64,000 nucleotides of DNA from Leishmania martiniquensis (Eukaryota; Euglenozoa; Kinetoplastea; Trypanosomatida; Trypanosomatidae). The notes below the pieces were generated by a model, which was not told where the DNA came from, did no database searches, and saw only the letters and a program-made list of their open reading frames with translations. Shown here piece by piece: positions 25,701 through 33,816 of this stretch; within the stretch, counting starts at the first letter, position 1; each line of letters begins with the position of its first letter. The stretch is taken from the NCBI RefSeq assembly GCF_017916325.1, contig NC_090141.1:326001-390000 (forward strand), read 5' to 3'. Position numbers and translations under genes: made by a program.

Positions 25701-28700
25701 ACCGCCGCCTTTTGCCCTCCACCGTCGTGAACTCTTTCGAGTCGCCGCCCGCGAGTCCGCGGAAGTGCCTTCGGCATTGCCGATCCGCTCAGTTCGAGTC
25801 CCGATGGACATCGGCTGAGGGCGCACCGGCGAGGGGGCTGTCGCCGCTGAATATGGACTTCCATGCTGACGCGGCCGGATGCTGGGCGCTCGACGAGGTA
25901 AGTGAGACGGCAAGCGCGTTGCTGGCAGGGGCCTGTGGGGAGGGCCCGGTGTCCTCGTGCTCCACCCCGCCGCCGCGGCCCCCGTTTCCACTCTCCTCAC
26001 AGCACGCGCCAGCGTGCGGCGCACCGTTCCGGGAAGAGGGCGCGTGTCCGTGGAACACGGCGCTGACCAGCGCGGGAAGCACTCTGCAGGCGTCTCCTAC
26101 TTTGCCCCATGGAGGCCCGTCGGCTGCGCCAGCGAAAGCAGTGATGACACCTTTGTGGGCCCCATCGCGCGGCGCGTCACCGGTGGCCGTGGCAGCCGCC
26201 AGCGGCCTGGGCAGTCAGTGCGGCGCCAAGCCCACTTGCCGTCGGATGAGGAGAAGCCCCTGCTCTGCCGCGTTCGACGAGGCTCCAGCGGACGGCGACG
26301 GTCACGTGCACTTCGGAGTGGAGTCGGAGCTCTGTCGGCTGCAGCGCGCTCCGAATGTCTTCGCACCTTCGCCAAGCAGCTTGAGCAGCACTCTTCCCGC
26401 ATTCGCCGAGGGTGCTGCGAGGGCGCTTCAGCAACCTGCTCCCTCCGCACTTCATATCGACAGCGAGAGCGGCAGAGCAGGTAGCAGCGAGGCGGGCAGG
26501 TGTAGTGTTTACGTGGCTTCGACACTGCTACTAGCGCCGCCACCACCGTTGTTGGTGGAACGCTCTGCCGACCGCTTCTCCTCTGCGAAAGCTTCCCCGC
26601 TTGGGCATGTCTCGGTACCCCCGGCTGCGGCCACTGGCGCTGCTGCCGCCAGAGCGACGGCCTCGGCCCCTCACAGCTCCTCACTGCGGTACGCCCGTGA
26701 AGCGAACACGTCGCTGGCAGCCATGATGGCCGTGAGGGAGGATCTGGGCGACGCCGACGGAATTTTCGCGCCTATAGAGCGAGGCGATACTCAAACAGGT
26801 GTGTCGGGGGCGCTCGACACAGCGAAGGACGCTGCCGCCGCAGCTGCTGAAGGCGCATCAGCACGGCGGTCCGCGGCTCTGCCGGCGGCGTCTCCCGCTA
26901 CGCAGTTTCAGTACGCCTTCAGCTCGCTGCGCGGCTGCCGGAATCGACAAGAAGACAGCGTCATGATCGTGACTGAGCTGCCGGTGCGCTTCTGTGGCGA
27001 TGCCACCGCAGCGTCAAGTGCTTTTGCCGGACATGCCGCTCCTGCGTCGAGCTGGGAATGCAGCGGCGCGAGTGCGCAATGTGGAGCTGCTGCAACGGAC
27101 AAAGACGCTGGACCGGCGGAGACGACGGACTCGACGGCAGCGAAGGCGGTGAGGGACGCGACAACGCGCGAGATCACCAGTGAGCCTTGCGAGGTCGTCT
27201 TCTCCTGCTTCGGCGTGTTTGACGGCCACTGCGGCGACACCGTCGCGTCGTTGGCATCGCAGCTATTTCCGGAGCACTTCGAGCACGCCCTGCAGACACA
27301 CCCGAGCCTGTCGGAGCTGAACCAGCGAGAGAGCAGAGGTGCGCCTCATCGCACCGGCAGCTCTGCAGAAGCGTCTCTTGCGGAGGAGGAATGTGGTCAT
27401 GACGAGAACCCGCCGGCAGAGGCGGTGGTGCTGCAGCGGATCGTGAGCGCTGCCCTTGTGCAAGCGCTGGTTCACCTCGACTTGACGTTGTTCGACGTCC
27501 TGCACGACGCTAAGCAAGGCTCCTCAGCCCACTGTCGCGACGGAGGGTCCACCGCAACGGTGGCAGCGCTGTTTAAGTCACCGGCTTCCGCTGCGTCATG
27601 CGATAGCGATACGAGAAGCGTAGTGGGGGGCTGCAAGAGCGGCAACCGGCTGTCGGCCACAGGTGACGGTAGTGTGCCCTTCGCCAGCGGTGACTCAGCT
27701 GTCTACTCCACATCTGCACCATTCGACCGGCCATGGGAGCAAGAGGAGCGTGACAAGGCAACCGCGCCACCGCCGCGGGCCGCTCGCGCGGAGGAGACGT
27801 ATCGGCTGTGCATCGCGAATCTCGGGGATAGCCGTGCCGTTATCGGCAACCTGCAGACGGGTGAGCTGCTGCTCAGCACCACCGACCACCGCGCCGCCGC
27901 CCACCCATCCGAGGCGGCGCGAATACGGGCCGCCGGCGGCGTCGTGGAGTTCGGCCGGGTAGACGGCACCCTCGACGTGACGCGGGGGCTGGGGGACTAC
28001 CGATATAAGGTGGCGCCGGCGCAGTGGTGGGCCTCCGCCCCAGCCGCCTCGGCCCCCAGTACCGCCGCGAGTGTGTCCCTCGCAGCCTCTGCGGCGGCAA
28101 CCACAACCCCCACCGCGGCTGCATTCACCGTGATAGGGAGGAGCAGCTCTGCGACAGCCCCAACTACGACGTCGCCCTCGAGAGCTCAGGGCGTCTTGGG
28201 ATCGGTGCCGCCTGCAAGTGGGCCGCGGCAGAGCGACGCCTCCGAAGGAGACGCCGCTGTGCGGTCGCTGCGCTGGGAGTCGAACTCACCTACGCCGCTT
28301 CGGAGTCTGGTGAGGGACATCGTTGATGACGGCAGTGCCGCAGACAGTACGCTTTACTCTTTCAGGCGTGCTGAATGCGCTGAGGAGGGGCCGCAACCCG
28401 CATCGGCGCCTCAATCAAAAGAGTCGCCTCCATCAGGCGCTGCGGGGCGCTGGCTCGACGCTCGTACGGCACCAGAGCAGCCACCGCAGCCCGCGCTGCT
28501 CCCTAACCCGTCCCCGCCCATCTTACCATCGCCGCTCTCCCTGGGCTCTCCCCTCGCGTCGACATCGGCCGGCATGCTGACAGACAACGCCGTGAGCAAC
28601 ATCGCCGACGTGTACGAGTGGGAGGTGGGCCGTGGCGAGGTGCTGATCATGGCCTCGGACGGCGTCTGGGACCGCATGTCGTCGGAGGACGTGCTTACCT

Positions 28701-29170
28701 TTGTGCGCCACGAGTTGGCCATGGCAACGGAGCCGGCCCACGCGGCTGCGACCAGGATGATGCGCAGCGACGACACCAGAGTGGAAGCGGCCAGTGGCGT
28801 GGGGATCGAGACGGGGAAGTCGCCGCGACTTGATAGGGTGGATGCAGAAGAGCGGCGTGCAGCTGATGGGCCATCGCTCTCCCTCGGCGAGGTGATTGGG
28901 TCCACACCGCTGCGGCACTCGTCGCGTTCTCTGGAGCGAAAGAGTACCAGTGCTCGCCACCACCCTGCTGCACTGCTCTGCACGCCGGGCGGCAACGGAT
29001 CTGCCGCGTGCGGCCAAGACGAGGGCGCTGCCCATTCACTAGTGGGCACGACCGGCGGATCGCCATGTTTCTTCGCTGTGCAGGCGGCCGCAAGGCGGTT
29101 GACGGAGCACGTCGTTCACAGCCTACGCAGCAGCGACAACACCACCGTCGTGATCGTGGTCTTTGGCTGA
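22739..29170 (+). CDS. Very large PP2C-family (PPM) serine/threonine phosphatase
   Basis: 2143 residues from ATG 22739; the frame extends upstream to a GTG but has no earlier ATG. The first roughly 1385 residues are Ser/Ala/Pro-rich and look disordered. The catalytic domain fills the C-terminus (about 1389-2143) and is stretched by several large insertions. Motifs in order: RGCRNRQEDSV (metal-site Glu-Asp), FGVFDGHCGD near 1490, DGGSTATVAALF, CIANLGDSRAVIG near 1690, TTDHRAAAHPSEAARIRAAGG, LDVTRGLGDYRYK near 1747, EVLIMASDGVWDRMSSEDV near 1970, and SDNTTVVIVV at the end. The Asp/Glu residues that bind Mn/Mg are present, so activity is likely. PP2C enzymes reverse protein phosphorylation. The target is unknown, and the long disordered region may localise it. 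Confidence 0.93.
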   Translation: MEQPLALPIPQLIEAPVACGAAFAASGGAADREEAAAAAATSAHAVTRPVHKLLPGHLASAAHDSSAAPNPIHSLAASSTVVVARCASRGPTHGSSSSSVNRSGRWLSRSSSPVQTTSTSAVMVPPGGRIDCEVAASALYTGEDSGSTACLCEDEEACRGCRASHRCIDLFSSPSPSPASSVGATAACARGPPPHPFPAVGAELANVGGSSGSRAASLVDAAAAPLLAPVSPSSAMGLSKGTAEAPLSDELAAIAVTGRECHDPHVAAPAAVHDDAITATGASRGVAPSSPLTRRMGSQLLDDGTYDAQRLQTNLEEDGGRPETAKGVSLLELLTRASSTREGLGAVSAGEAASPHPDMDTCAQVEGSAALSQALDAPLHDLLSTIHSPKTEDFSRDGAARAAHVEGVDAGEQTQTPAFCALSLPRGLAGDDAAPRARHSELWKPTVLRSRSRSSTATALVSSQRTVQDIDSDDRDAPSLILHGLVASRVPRRGVRLRGRSAASSGAPAASMYSTPLLPLSESGSGGSGELFSTQLPAEPSGGALSTSIDAVVAAAASARAHSGSVTRDTPLLDSLRVAFSPCPSRIAPCFSLVPCPATSRVSSWVSASARIVPQQWRDHVQARMRAAVGSESRASPATKAALALHAAGGRVWSCQQPLHTAQAGGNSHNVSVARGSAWDAASEAPLQDWQPLQSRRSDCGGAANVAVAPLSLSASSLRAAADLSEGVPEVRRGQVSPPQHEVLAHAGSNAGGAPAATLPLDVAVPRPNPAFGDTTPSPVLQLRQPPGRARNSPDLVGNAAWSLPQASPAAQAPSPSPPPRQAEPHCLLCPKHSQDDGTGGRGASLRLPRPLSAPEPLFAAFVPWAAVERSGGRAGVDSSAAAVTTRRCGAMCTSPSMITRAAARVHRTSSSALSRAAHWPASYTPLRSAARARLAQAGGEDACGGTLWSPASVTTAHRHEGGIPHSPAKPSVYSPGAQPSCSSSLSHRRLLPSTVVNSFESPPASPRKCLRHCRSAQFESRWTSAEGAPARGLSPLNMDFHADAAGCWALDEVSETASALLAGACGEGPVSSCSTPPPRPPFPLSSQHAPACGAPFREEGACPWNTALTSAGSTLQASPTLPHGGPSAAPAKAVMTPLWAPSRGASPVAVAAASGLGSQCGAKPTCRRMRRSPCSAAFDEAPADGDGHVHFGVESELCRLQRAPNVFAPSPSSLSSTLPAFAEGAARALQQPAPSALHIDSESGRAGSSEAGRCSVYVASTLLLAPPPPLLVERSADRFSSAKASPLGHVSVPPAAATGAAAARATASAPHSSSLRYAREANTSLAAMMAVREDLGDADGIFAPIERGDTQTGVSGALDTAKDAAAAAAEGASARRSAALPAASPATQFQYAFSSLRGCRNRQEDSVMIVTELPVRFCGDATAASSAFAGHAAPASSWECSGASAQCGAAATDKDAGPAETTDSTAAKAVRDATTREITSEPCEVVFSCFGVFDGHCGDTVASLASQLFPEHFEHALQTHPSLSELNQRESRGAPHRTGSSAEASLAEEECGHDENPPAEAVVLQRIVSAALVQALVHLDLTLFDVLHDAKQGSSAHCRDGGSTATVAALFKSPASAASCDSDTRSVVGGCKSGNRLSATGDGSVPFASGDSAVYSTSAPFDRPWEQEERDKATAPPPRAARAEETYRLCIANLGDSRAVIGNLQTGELLLSTTDHRAAAHPSEAARIRAAGGVVEFGRVDGTLDVTRGLGDYRYKVAPAQWWASAPAASAPSTAASVSLAASAAATTTPTAAAFTVIGRSSSATAPTTTSPSRAQGVLGSVPPASGPRQSDASEGDAAVRSLRWESNSPTPLRSLVRDIVDDGSAADSTLYSFRRAECAEEGPQPASAPQSKESPPSGAAGRWLDARTAPEQPPQPALLPNPSPPILPSPLSLGSPLASTSAGMLTDNAVSNIADVYEWEVGRGEVLIMASDGVWDRMSSEDVLTFVRHELAMATEPAHAAATRMMRSDDTRVEAASGVGIETGKSPRLDRVDAEERRAADGPSLSLGEVIGSTPLRHSSRSLERKSTSARHHPAALLCTPGGNGSAACGQDEGAAHSLVGTTGGSPCFFAVQAAARRLTEHVVHSLRSSDNTTVVIVVFG

Positions 29171-30075
29171 CGAAAGGTGGAGGTGTGTGTGTGTGTGGGG
29201 CCATCACCCTGCTCTGCGGTGGTCCTCTGGCGTGAGCTTGCCGGCACCGCATACCTCAGCGTCTCTTTGGCTGTCGTCGTCGTCGTCACCGCCACCACCA
29301 CCACCCCCTGACGTGTGCGCGTGTGCCCGACTCAGCGCTGACCTCCTTCCCTCCCCGCTCTCCCTGTTTTCCAACGGTGCGAGGTGGAGGGGAGGAGGCA
29401 TGTCCCTATTCCGCGCCTCCGCCTCTTACGCACACATTCGGTACGCGGAGCCGTTCATACAGTGAAATGTGCGCCCCACCGCGCATCGGTCGAATAAAAC
29501 ATGCCGGATAGGGGGAGGGAGGAGGGGGGCGGCGTCCGGCTCACGCCGGCAGTTGAGCGGGCACCATGCGCCCTCTCGCGCTCCCCTCCCCCCATTCCCC
29601 GACACCCTTCACACATGCCATGCGCTGCAGGGTGCAGTATCCACACGAGTCGGCGATGCACATGCACGCCGGAGTTTCCAAAGACGCCGCGAGAAGAGGA
29701 ATGGGGCGAGGGCGTCTGCTGGGTGCCGTTTGCACGGGTGTCTGTGCCCCCTTGTGCATCATCGGACCATCACCCCCCCTCCCCCTCCCTCTCTCTCTTT
29801 CACTCACAGACCTTTACGGTGCAGCCGCCACCCGCCTTCTCACCTCCCTCCCCTCACACTTCCTCCTCCGTCGCCCCCGCCACTCCCTCAAGGTGTCCGT
29901 GACGCGCCACACTGCGGTCCTTCAGAGAACGGAAAGAAGTGCCCAGGCTGCGTGAACCTCTCGCTGGATTGCCGAGGCGGACGGGCGCCTCCGAAGGCTT
30001 GAGTAGTGTACTGCGACCCCCCTGCGCCGCGGGCGCGTTCTCCTCTATCCCTTTCCTCCCCACGCATACATCTCA
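29171..30075. other. Intergenic region upstream of PTH2
   Basis: A TG run near 29184-29198, (CGT/CCA)n-like triplets near 29275-29310, and a Py tract 29772-29804 ending in CACAG (AG 29808-29809), a candidate splice acceptor. A later Py tract at 30025-30060 has no AG before the ATG. No gene seen. Confidence 0.65.
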
Positions 30076-30741
30076 ATGGACTACACGGCCGCGGTAGCGC
30101 GCCTCTCTTCGTCACCATTACTCACTATCCTCCGCGCGGCTCTCTCAGGCGCCAGTGAAGCCGAAGCGGAAACAGCTGTCTCAGCACTGCGGACACCTTT
30201 CTGGACAGGTGTCGCCGCAGCCTTTGCGTTCACGTTGGCTGCGGCCCTGCTGGTGATGAAGGGCTTTGTAACGTCACTGTTTCGCTGGCCGGCGGAGAAG
30301 TGCCGTCAGGTGAGCAACCTTGCCGCGACAGGCGAGCCGGTGAAGATGGCGCTCGTTGTTCGGAAGGACCTCAAGATGAGTAGTGGCAAGATAGCAGCGC
30401 AGTGCGCGCACGCCGCGGTGGCAGTCGTGGAGGAAATCTTAGCGGCCAAGTCAGCAGAGGCGGCCGCAGCGCAGCCTGTGCAGAACCCCGTCTCCGCGGC
30501 GTGGGTGCAGTGGTATGAAGCTTGGGGCGTCAGCGGCTGTTCCAAGGTTGCGTTGCAGTGCCCTGATGAGGCCACCATGATGGCGTTGGCGAAACATGCG
30601 CGGCGGGTAAACCTGCCGTACTACGTCATCCGTGACGCCGGCCGCACGCAGGTCGCGCCAGGCAGCAGGACCGTCGTGGCCGTCGGACCAGGCCCAAAGA
30701 GCTTAGTAGACGAAGTGACCGGGCAACTGAAGCTGCTCTGA
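30076..30741 (+). CDS. PTH2: Peptidyl-tRNA hydrolase 2 with N-terminal membrane anchor
   Basis: 221 residues; releases peptides from prematurely dissociated peptidyl-tRNA so that tRNA can be reused. The PTH2 fold occupies about 90-221: KMALVVRKDLKMSSGKIAAQCAHA (start of the family signature, with the lysine and Gln-Cys-Ala-His segment), KVALQCPDEATMMALAKHA, LPYYVIRDAGRTQVAPGSRTV and the ending VGPGPKSLVDEVTGQLKLL (quoted in part), all typical. Residues 42-68 form one hydrophobic helix (FWTGVAAAFAFTLAAALLVM), like the anchor that places animal PTRH2/Bit1 on the mitochondrial outer membrane. The start ATG is the first in the frame. No other family fits. Confidence 0.96.
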   Translation: MDYTAAVARLSSSPLLTILRAALSGASEAEAETAVSALRTPFWTGVAAAFAFTLAAALLVMKGFVTSLFRWPAEKCRQVSNLAATGEPVKMALVVRKDLKMSSGKIAAQCAHAAVAVVEEILAAKSAEAAAAQPVQNPVSAAWVQWYEAWGVSGCSKVALQCPDEATMMALAKHARRVNLPYYVIRDAGRTQVAPGSRTVVAVGPGPKSLVDEVTGQLKLL

Positions 30742-31325
30742 TCGCGTGCAGGCGTGTGCATGCCGCTGTGCAGTGTTGATTCGATGTGAGCTGTTAACGG
30801 CCACTGCGAGGATGAGGGTGCGTCTAACGAGCGCGTGCAGCGGTGCGGTCGCAAGCGCAATGCGTGAGAAATGGAGAGCGTGTGCAAAGTACGTCGGCAA
30901 GCGAGAAAAGGCCGAGGCTATCGTGTGTCTCCGCAGGGCTTCATTTACTCAGGAAGGGTGGCCGTGTGCTACCCCCCCTTCCCCCCTTCGCTCTCCTTCG
31001 CTGCTGGCGGAGGCGCAGGGGGCGACGCAGGTGCGAAGTGCATTGAAGGCCTTCCGCGGTCTGACTTGCGCAACATCAGCTATTTCTTCACCGCTTCCTC
31101 CTCACTGCTTGCCTGTTGGTCTCAGTGAACACACACACACACACACACACATACACACACGCGCCCCGCACCCCACGTCCTTCCGCATTGCGCAAAAGTA
31201 TTCATCCGACGAAGTCATCTCTACTGCTCTCTCTGTCTCTGTCCCCCTTCCCACCACCGCCACCGCCTCGCAGCCGACCCTCTTCCCACGTCTGCGTTCT
31301 CCTCTGTTTCTGGCGACTCTCAGCC
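30742..31325. other. Intergenic region upstream of the 435-residue orphan
   Basis: A perfect AC repeat at about 31129-31152, then a Py-rich block at 31220-31266 followed by GCAG (AG 31272-31273), a candidate acceptor 52 nt before the next ATG. Confidence 0.65.
31129..31152. repeat. (AC)n microsatellite
   Basis: About 12 uninterrupted AC units, followed by an AT interruption and more AC. It is translated as Thr-His repeats in spurious frames. Confidence 0.85.
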
Positions 31326-32633
31326 ATGACTCAGAAGCTGCTATTGGCCGAGAGCCTTGACCTGCTGCGCCAGTGCGAGCAGCGCGAGTACGATGTGGAT
31401 CGGACGAAGCTCCGCATCAGCAGCAGCAACCGCTACCGCAACGAGCTTGGCCGGCTGCTGCAGAGCTACGACACCGTGTACCAGCAGTACGTGCGTGGCA
31501 TACATATTTTGAACTACGTGCGCCACACGGCCCTCGCGGACAGCAGCCCCCAACGAGCGCAGTACACAAAGAACCTCTCAGAGTTCTGCGCTGGCAAGAT
31601 CACGGCGGCCATGGTGCGGTGCAACAACATCCTTCGCAAGATGGACGCCATTTTGCTGCCCATCGAGCAGGTCGACCACATCACGAAGGAGGGCTACGCC
31701 CCTGAGGATACGATTTACCTTCAGGACGGCATCACATACCCTCTGTCGCGGAAGGAGAGGGTGATGGCGAAGGAGTTCACCCTGACGGCCGGCACGTACG
31801 TTCTCGCGCTCAAAAATCGCGACGACTACACCCTGGCAGCACCGGGGGTGGACGTGACGCTGGTGGTGCTACCGCAGCGCGGCAGTGGCCTTGAACCTTC
31901 ACGCGTGGAGGTGAAGCTGCCGTGCCAGTGCGGGTGGCGAAAGGTCATCGGCGTCGTGGATGCGTCGACAGTGCAGCTGGAGATCCGCCACAGCGGCATT
32001 CGAGACGCGCACGTGGACGTCGTCTTCCAGAAGTGGTGCGCCATCGAGGACATTGACCGCCCTAGTGGTGCGGCCAGCGGCCACGGCTCCGTGGTGTCGC
32101 CGTCAACATGTGATAGCGGCGACTATAACACCACGTGCAAGTCTGCAGCAGGCCATCACCCGAAATCAAAGATGGGCGGCAACGGCGGCGCAGCGACGCC
32201 GGCACGCCAGCAGCCGAAATGGATGGGCCAACTGCCGCGGCTGCCAGACGACGAGCTGGCGTCGCTGGCGAGCTACAATGCACCCGCCACAGGCCTACCG
32301 ACTGCATCCAACCTCGGTCTCAGCGGCAGCGGAGGTACTGTGCCTGTGGCCCCCTCCGCGGTCGAAGACCCGTGGGCGACGCTTGCCAGCTTAAACGTTC
32401 CCAATGCTCCGACGACGCGCGGAGCACCGAATGCAGCGTCCGTCATGAGCGTGCCCGACCCGGTGGAGGCTAACCCTCCTGGCATGACGTGTCGCCAGCG
32501 TCTCGACAGGATTCATCAGCTAATGAATGTGTGGCCGTCGAGTGGCGTTACCGCGTGCGCGCTGCAGGCCGAGTCGCAATGCTTCATCCAGTCCGTCTAC
32601 ACGCTGCCCTTTCCGCGAGAGCTCTCGGCGTAA
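31326..32633 (+). CDS. Unrecognised 435-residue protein, helical N-half and beta-rich middle
   Basis: I do not recognise this family. The start is ATG 31326; the upstream extension is Thr/His and Pro repeat sequence translated from the microsatellite and Py tract. Residues 1-125 look alpha-helical (LAESLDLLRQCEQREYDVDR, NRYRNELGRLLQSYDTVYQQ, and a basic segment ending ILRKMDAILLPIEQ), suggesting a bundle or oligomerisation part. Residues about 140-245 alternate like a beta-sandwich (KEFTLTAGTYVLALKNRDDY, VDVTLVVLPQRGSG, CQCGWRKVIGVVDASTVQLE, HVDVVFQKWCAIED). A low-complexity linker follows, and a short conserved-looking tail (MTCRQRLDRIHQLMNVWPSS). No signal peptide or membrane helix. It reads as a real gene with a mixed amino-acid composition. 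Confidence 0.85.
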   Translation: MTQKLLLAESLDLLRQCEQREYDVDRTKLRISSSNRYRNELGRLLQSYDTVYQQYVRGIHILNYVRHTALADSSPQRAQYTKNLSEFCAGKITAAMVRCNNILRKMDAILLPIEQVDHITKEGYAPEDTIYLQDGITYPLSRKERVMAKEFTLTAGTYVLALKNRDDYTLAAPGVDVTLVVLPQRGSGLEPSRVEVKLPCQCGWRKVIGVVDASTVQLEIRHSGIRDAHVDVVFQKWCAIEDIDRPSGAASGHGSVVSPSTCDSGDYNTTCKSAAGHHPKSKMGGNGGAATPARQQPKWMGQLPRLPDDELASLASYNAPATGLPTASNLGLSGSGGTVPVAPSAVEDPWATLASLNVPNAPTTRGAPNAASVMSVPDPVEANPPGMTCRQRLDRIHQLMNVWPSSGVTACALQAESQCFIQSVYTLPFPRELSA

Positions 32634-33816
32634 ACGCCGGCGGAGAAGAGACGGCGTGGGCGACGCCGCACACACGCGCCTCTCTCTCTCCCTGCGCTCT
32701 CTTTGCCGCTACCCCTTCGCTTCTTCCAGTGCGTGACGCGAGTCAGTGAGGGAGAGGAAATGTGAACGTGCCCGCTCTGTGTCTTCGTCCGCGCGCGTGT
32801 GTGTGTGTCAGGGGAGAGGGGAGGCCACGTAGACGCCTCCACTTCTCACCGCCGCCCCCCCCTCTCCCCTCTTCTCCTTCCGGTACGACTGCAGATCATG
32901 TTCTCTCACCGGAACGAGATCGGGCTGATACTGTACTGCAGACGCGTGCGGGACGTTGTGGTTATGTTGGCGCCCGTGCGCCACAAATCGCGTCGACACA
33001 TCCGCAAAAAAAGAAATAGGTGCCTATGCTCGCTCCTCTTCCTCAGCCTGCGCTGTGTGCTAAAGAAGGTGAAGCAGCTGAAGGACGCCGAGGCGGGCTG
33101 ATCTGCCCCCACCCCTCCTCCTCCTCCTCCCCCCTCGGGTCACCTGAAATGGCCGCTGTGCCACAGAGGCTGATCCGATGGGATGGGCTTCGCTGTCTTT
33201 CTGGGCTCGGTTGCACTCTCACTGTGCATGGGTGAACACAGTGCAGACAAGAGGGGCCAGCACTTCGCGCGCAGTCATGCCCATGATGCTGTCTGTGCAC
33301 GGGATGCGCTTGCGGGGTTGGCGGGCGGGGAGGGGTTTAGAGGTGACAGTGAGGGTGGCTTTGTGCTCCACGCGGAGGAGTACGTGTACGTGCGCACGTG
33401 CGTCATACCAGCCGTCTTACTCTTTCACTCCCCCTTCCACTCCTCCGCCGTTTCAGCGTCGGTATACCACTCACTCAATGCGTCGTGAGGCCCACGCCAG
33501 CAGAGAAAAAAATTTGCGTGCGAGTGCGTGTGTGTGTGTGGGGGGACGTACGCACGCATACGTAGCGAAACAGCTGTTAGTGCGTAGTCGAACGTGTGCA
33601 GCCCGGAGGGGAGAGAGAGACAGCTGCCACCGACACGAGGAGCGGAGGCGCGCGCGCATTGTGCGTACGTACGTACAGACAGACATCCTCTCCCCCATTG
33701 CCTCGGCCCACCCAACTCGCCCCCCTCTCTCCCTCTCCGCCCACTTTACCCATTTGGCGCCCGTCTTCTCTGGCACACACACACACACAGGTTGATGTCG
33801 CCGCCGCGGCGCGGTG
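32634..33816. other. Intergenic region upstream of dienoyl-CoA reductase
   Basis: TG-rich stretch near 32798-32808, an A run near 33005-33010, (GTAC)-type repeat near 33663-33676, a long Py tract 33705-33775, and a CA repeat ending in ACAG at 33787-33790. No gene seen. Confidence 0.65.
33705..33790 (+). promoter_or_regulatory. Candidate trans-splice acceptor for dienoyl-CoA reductase
   Basis: Long C/T tract followed by a CA dinucleotide run ending in CAG (AG 33789-33790), 26 nt before ATG 33817. A short leader is plausible. Confidence 0.45.
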
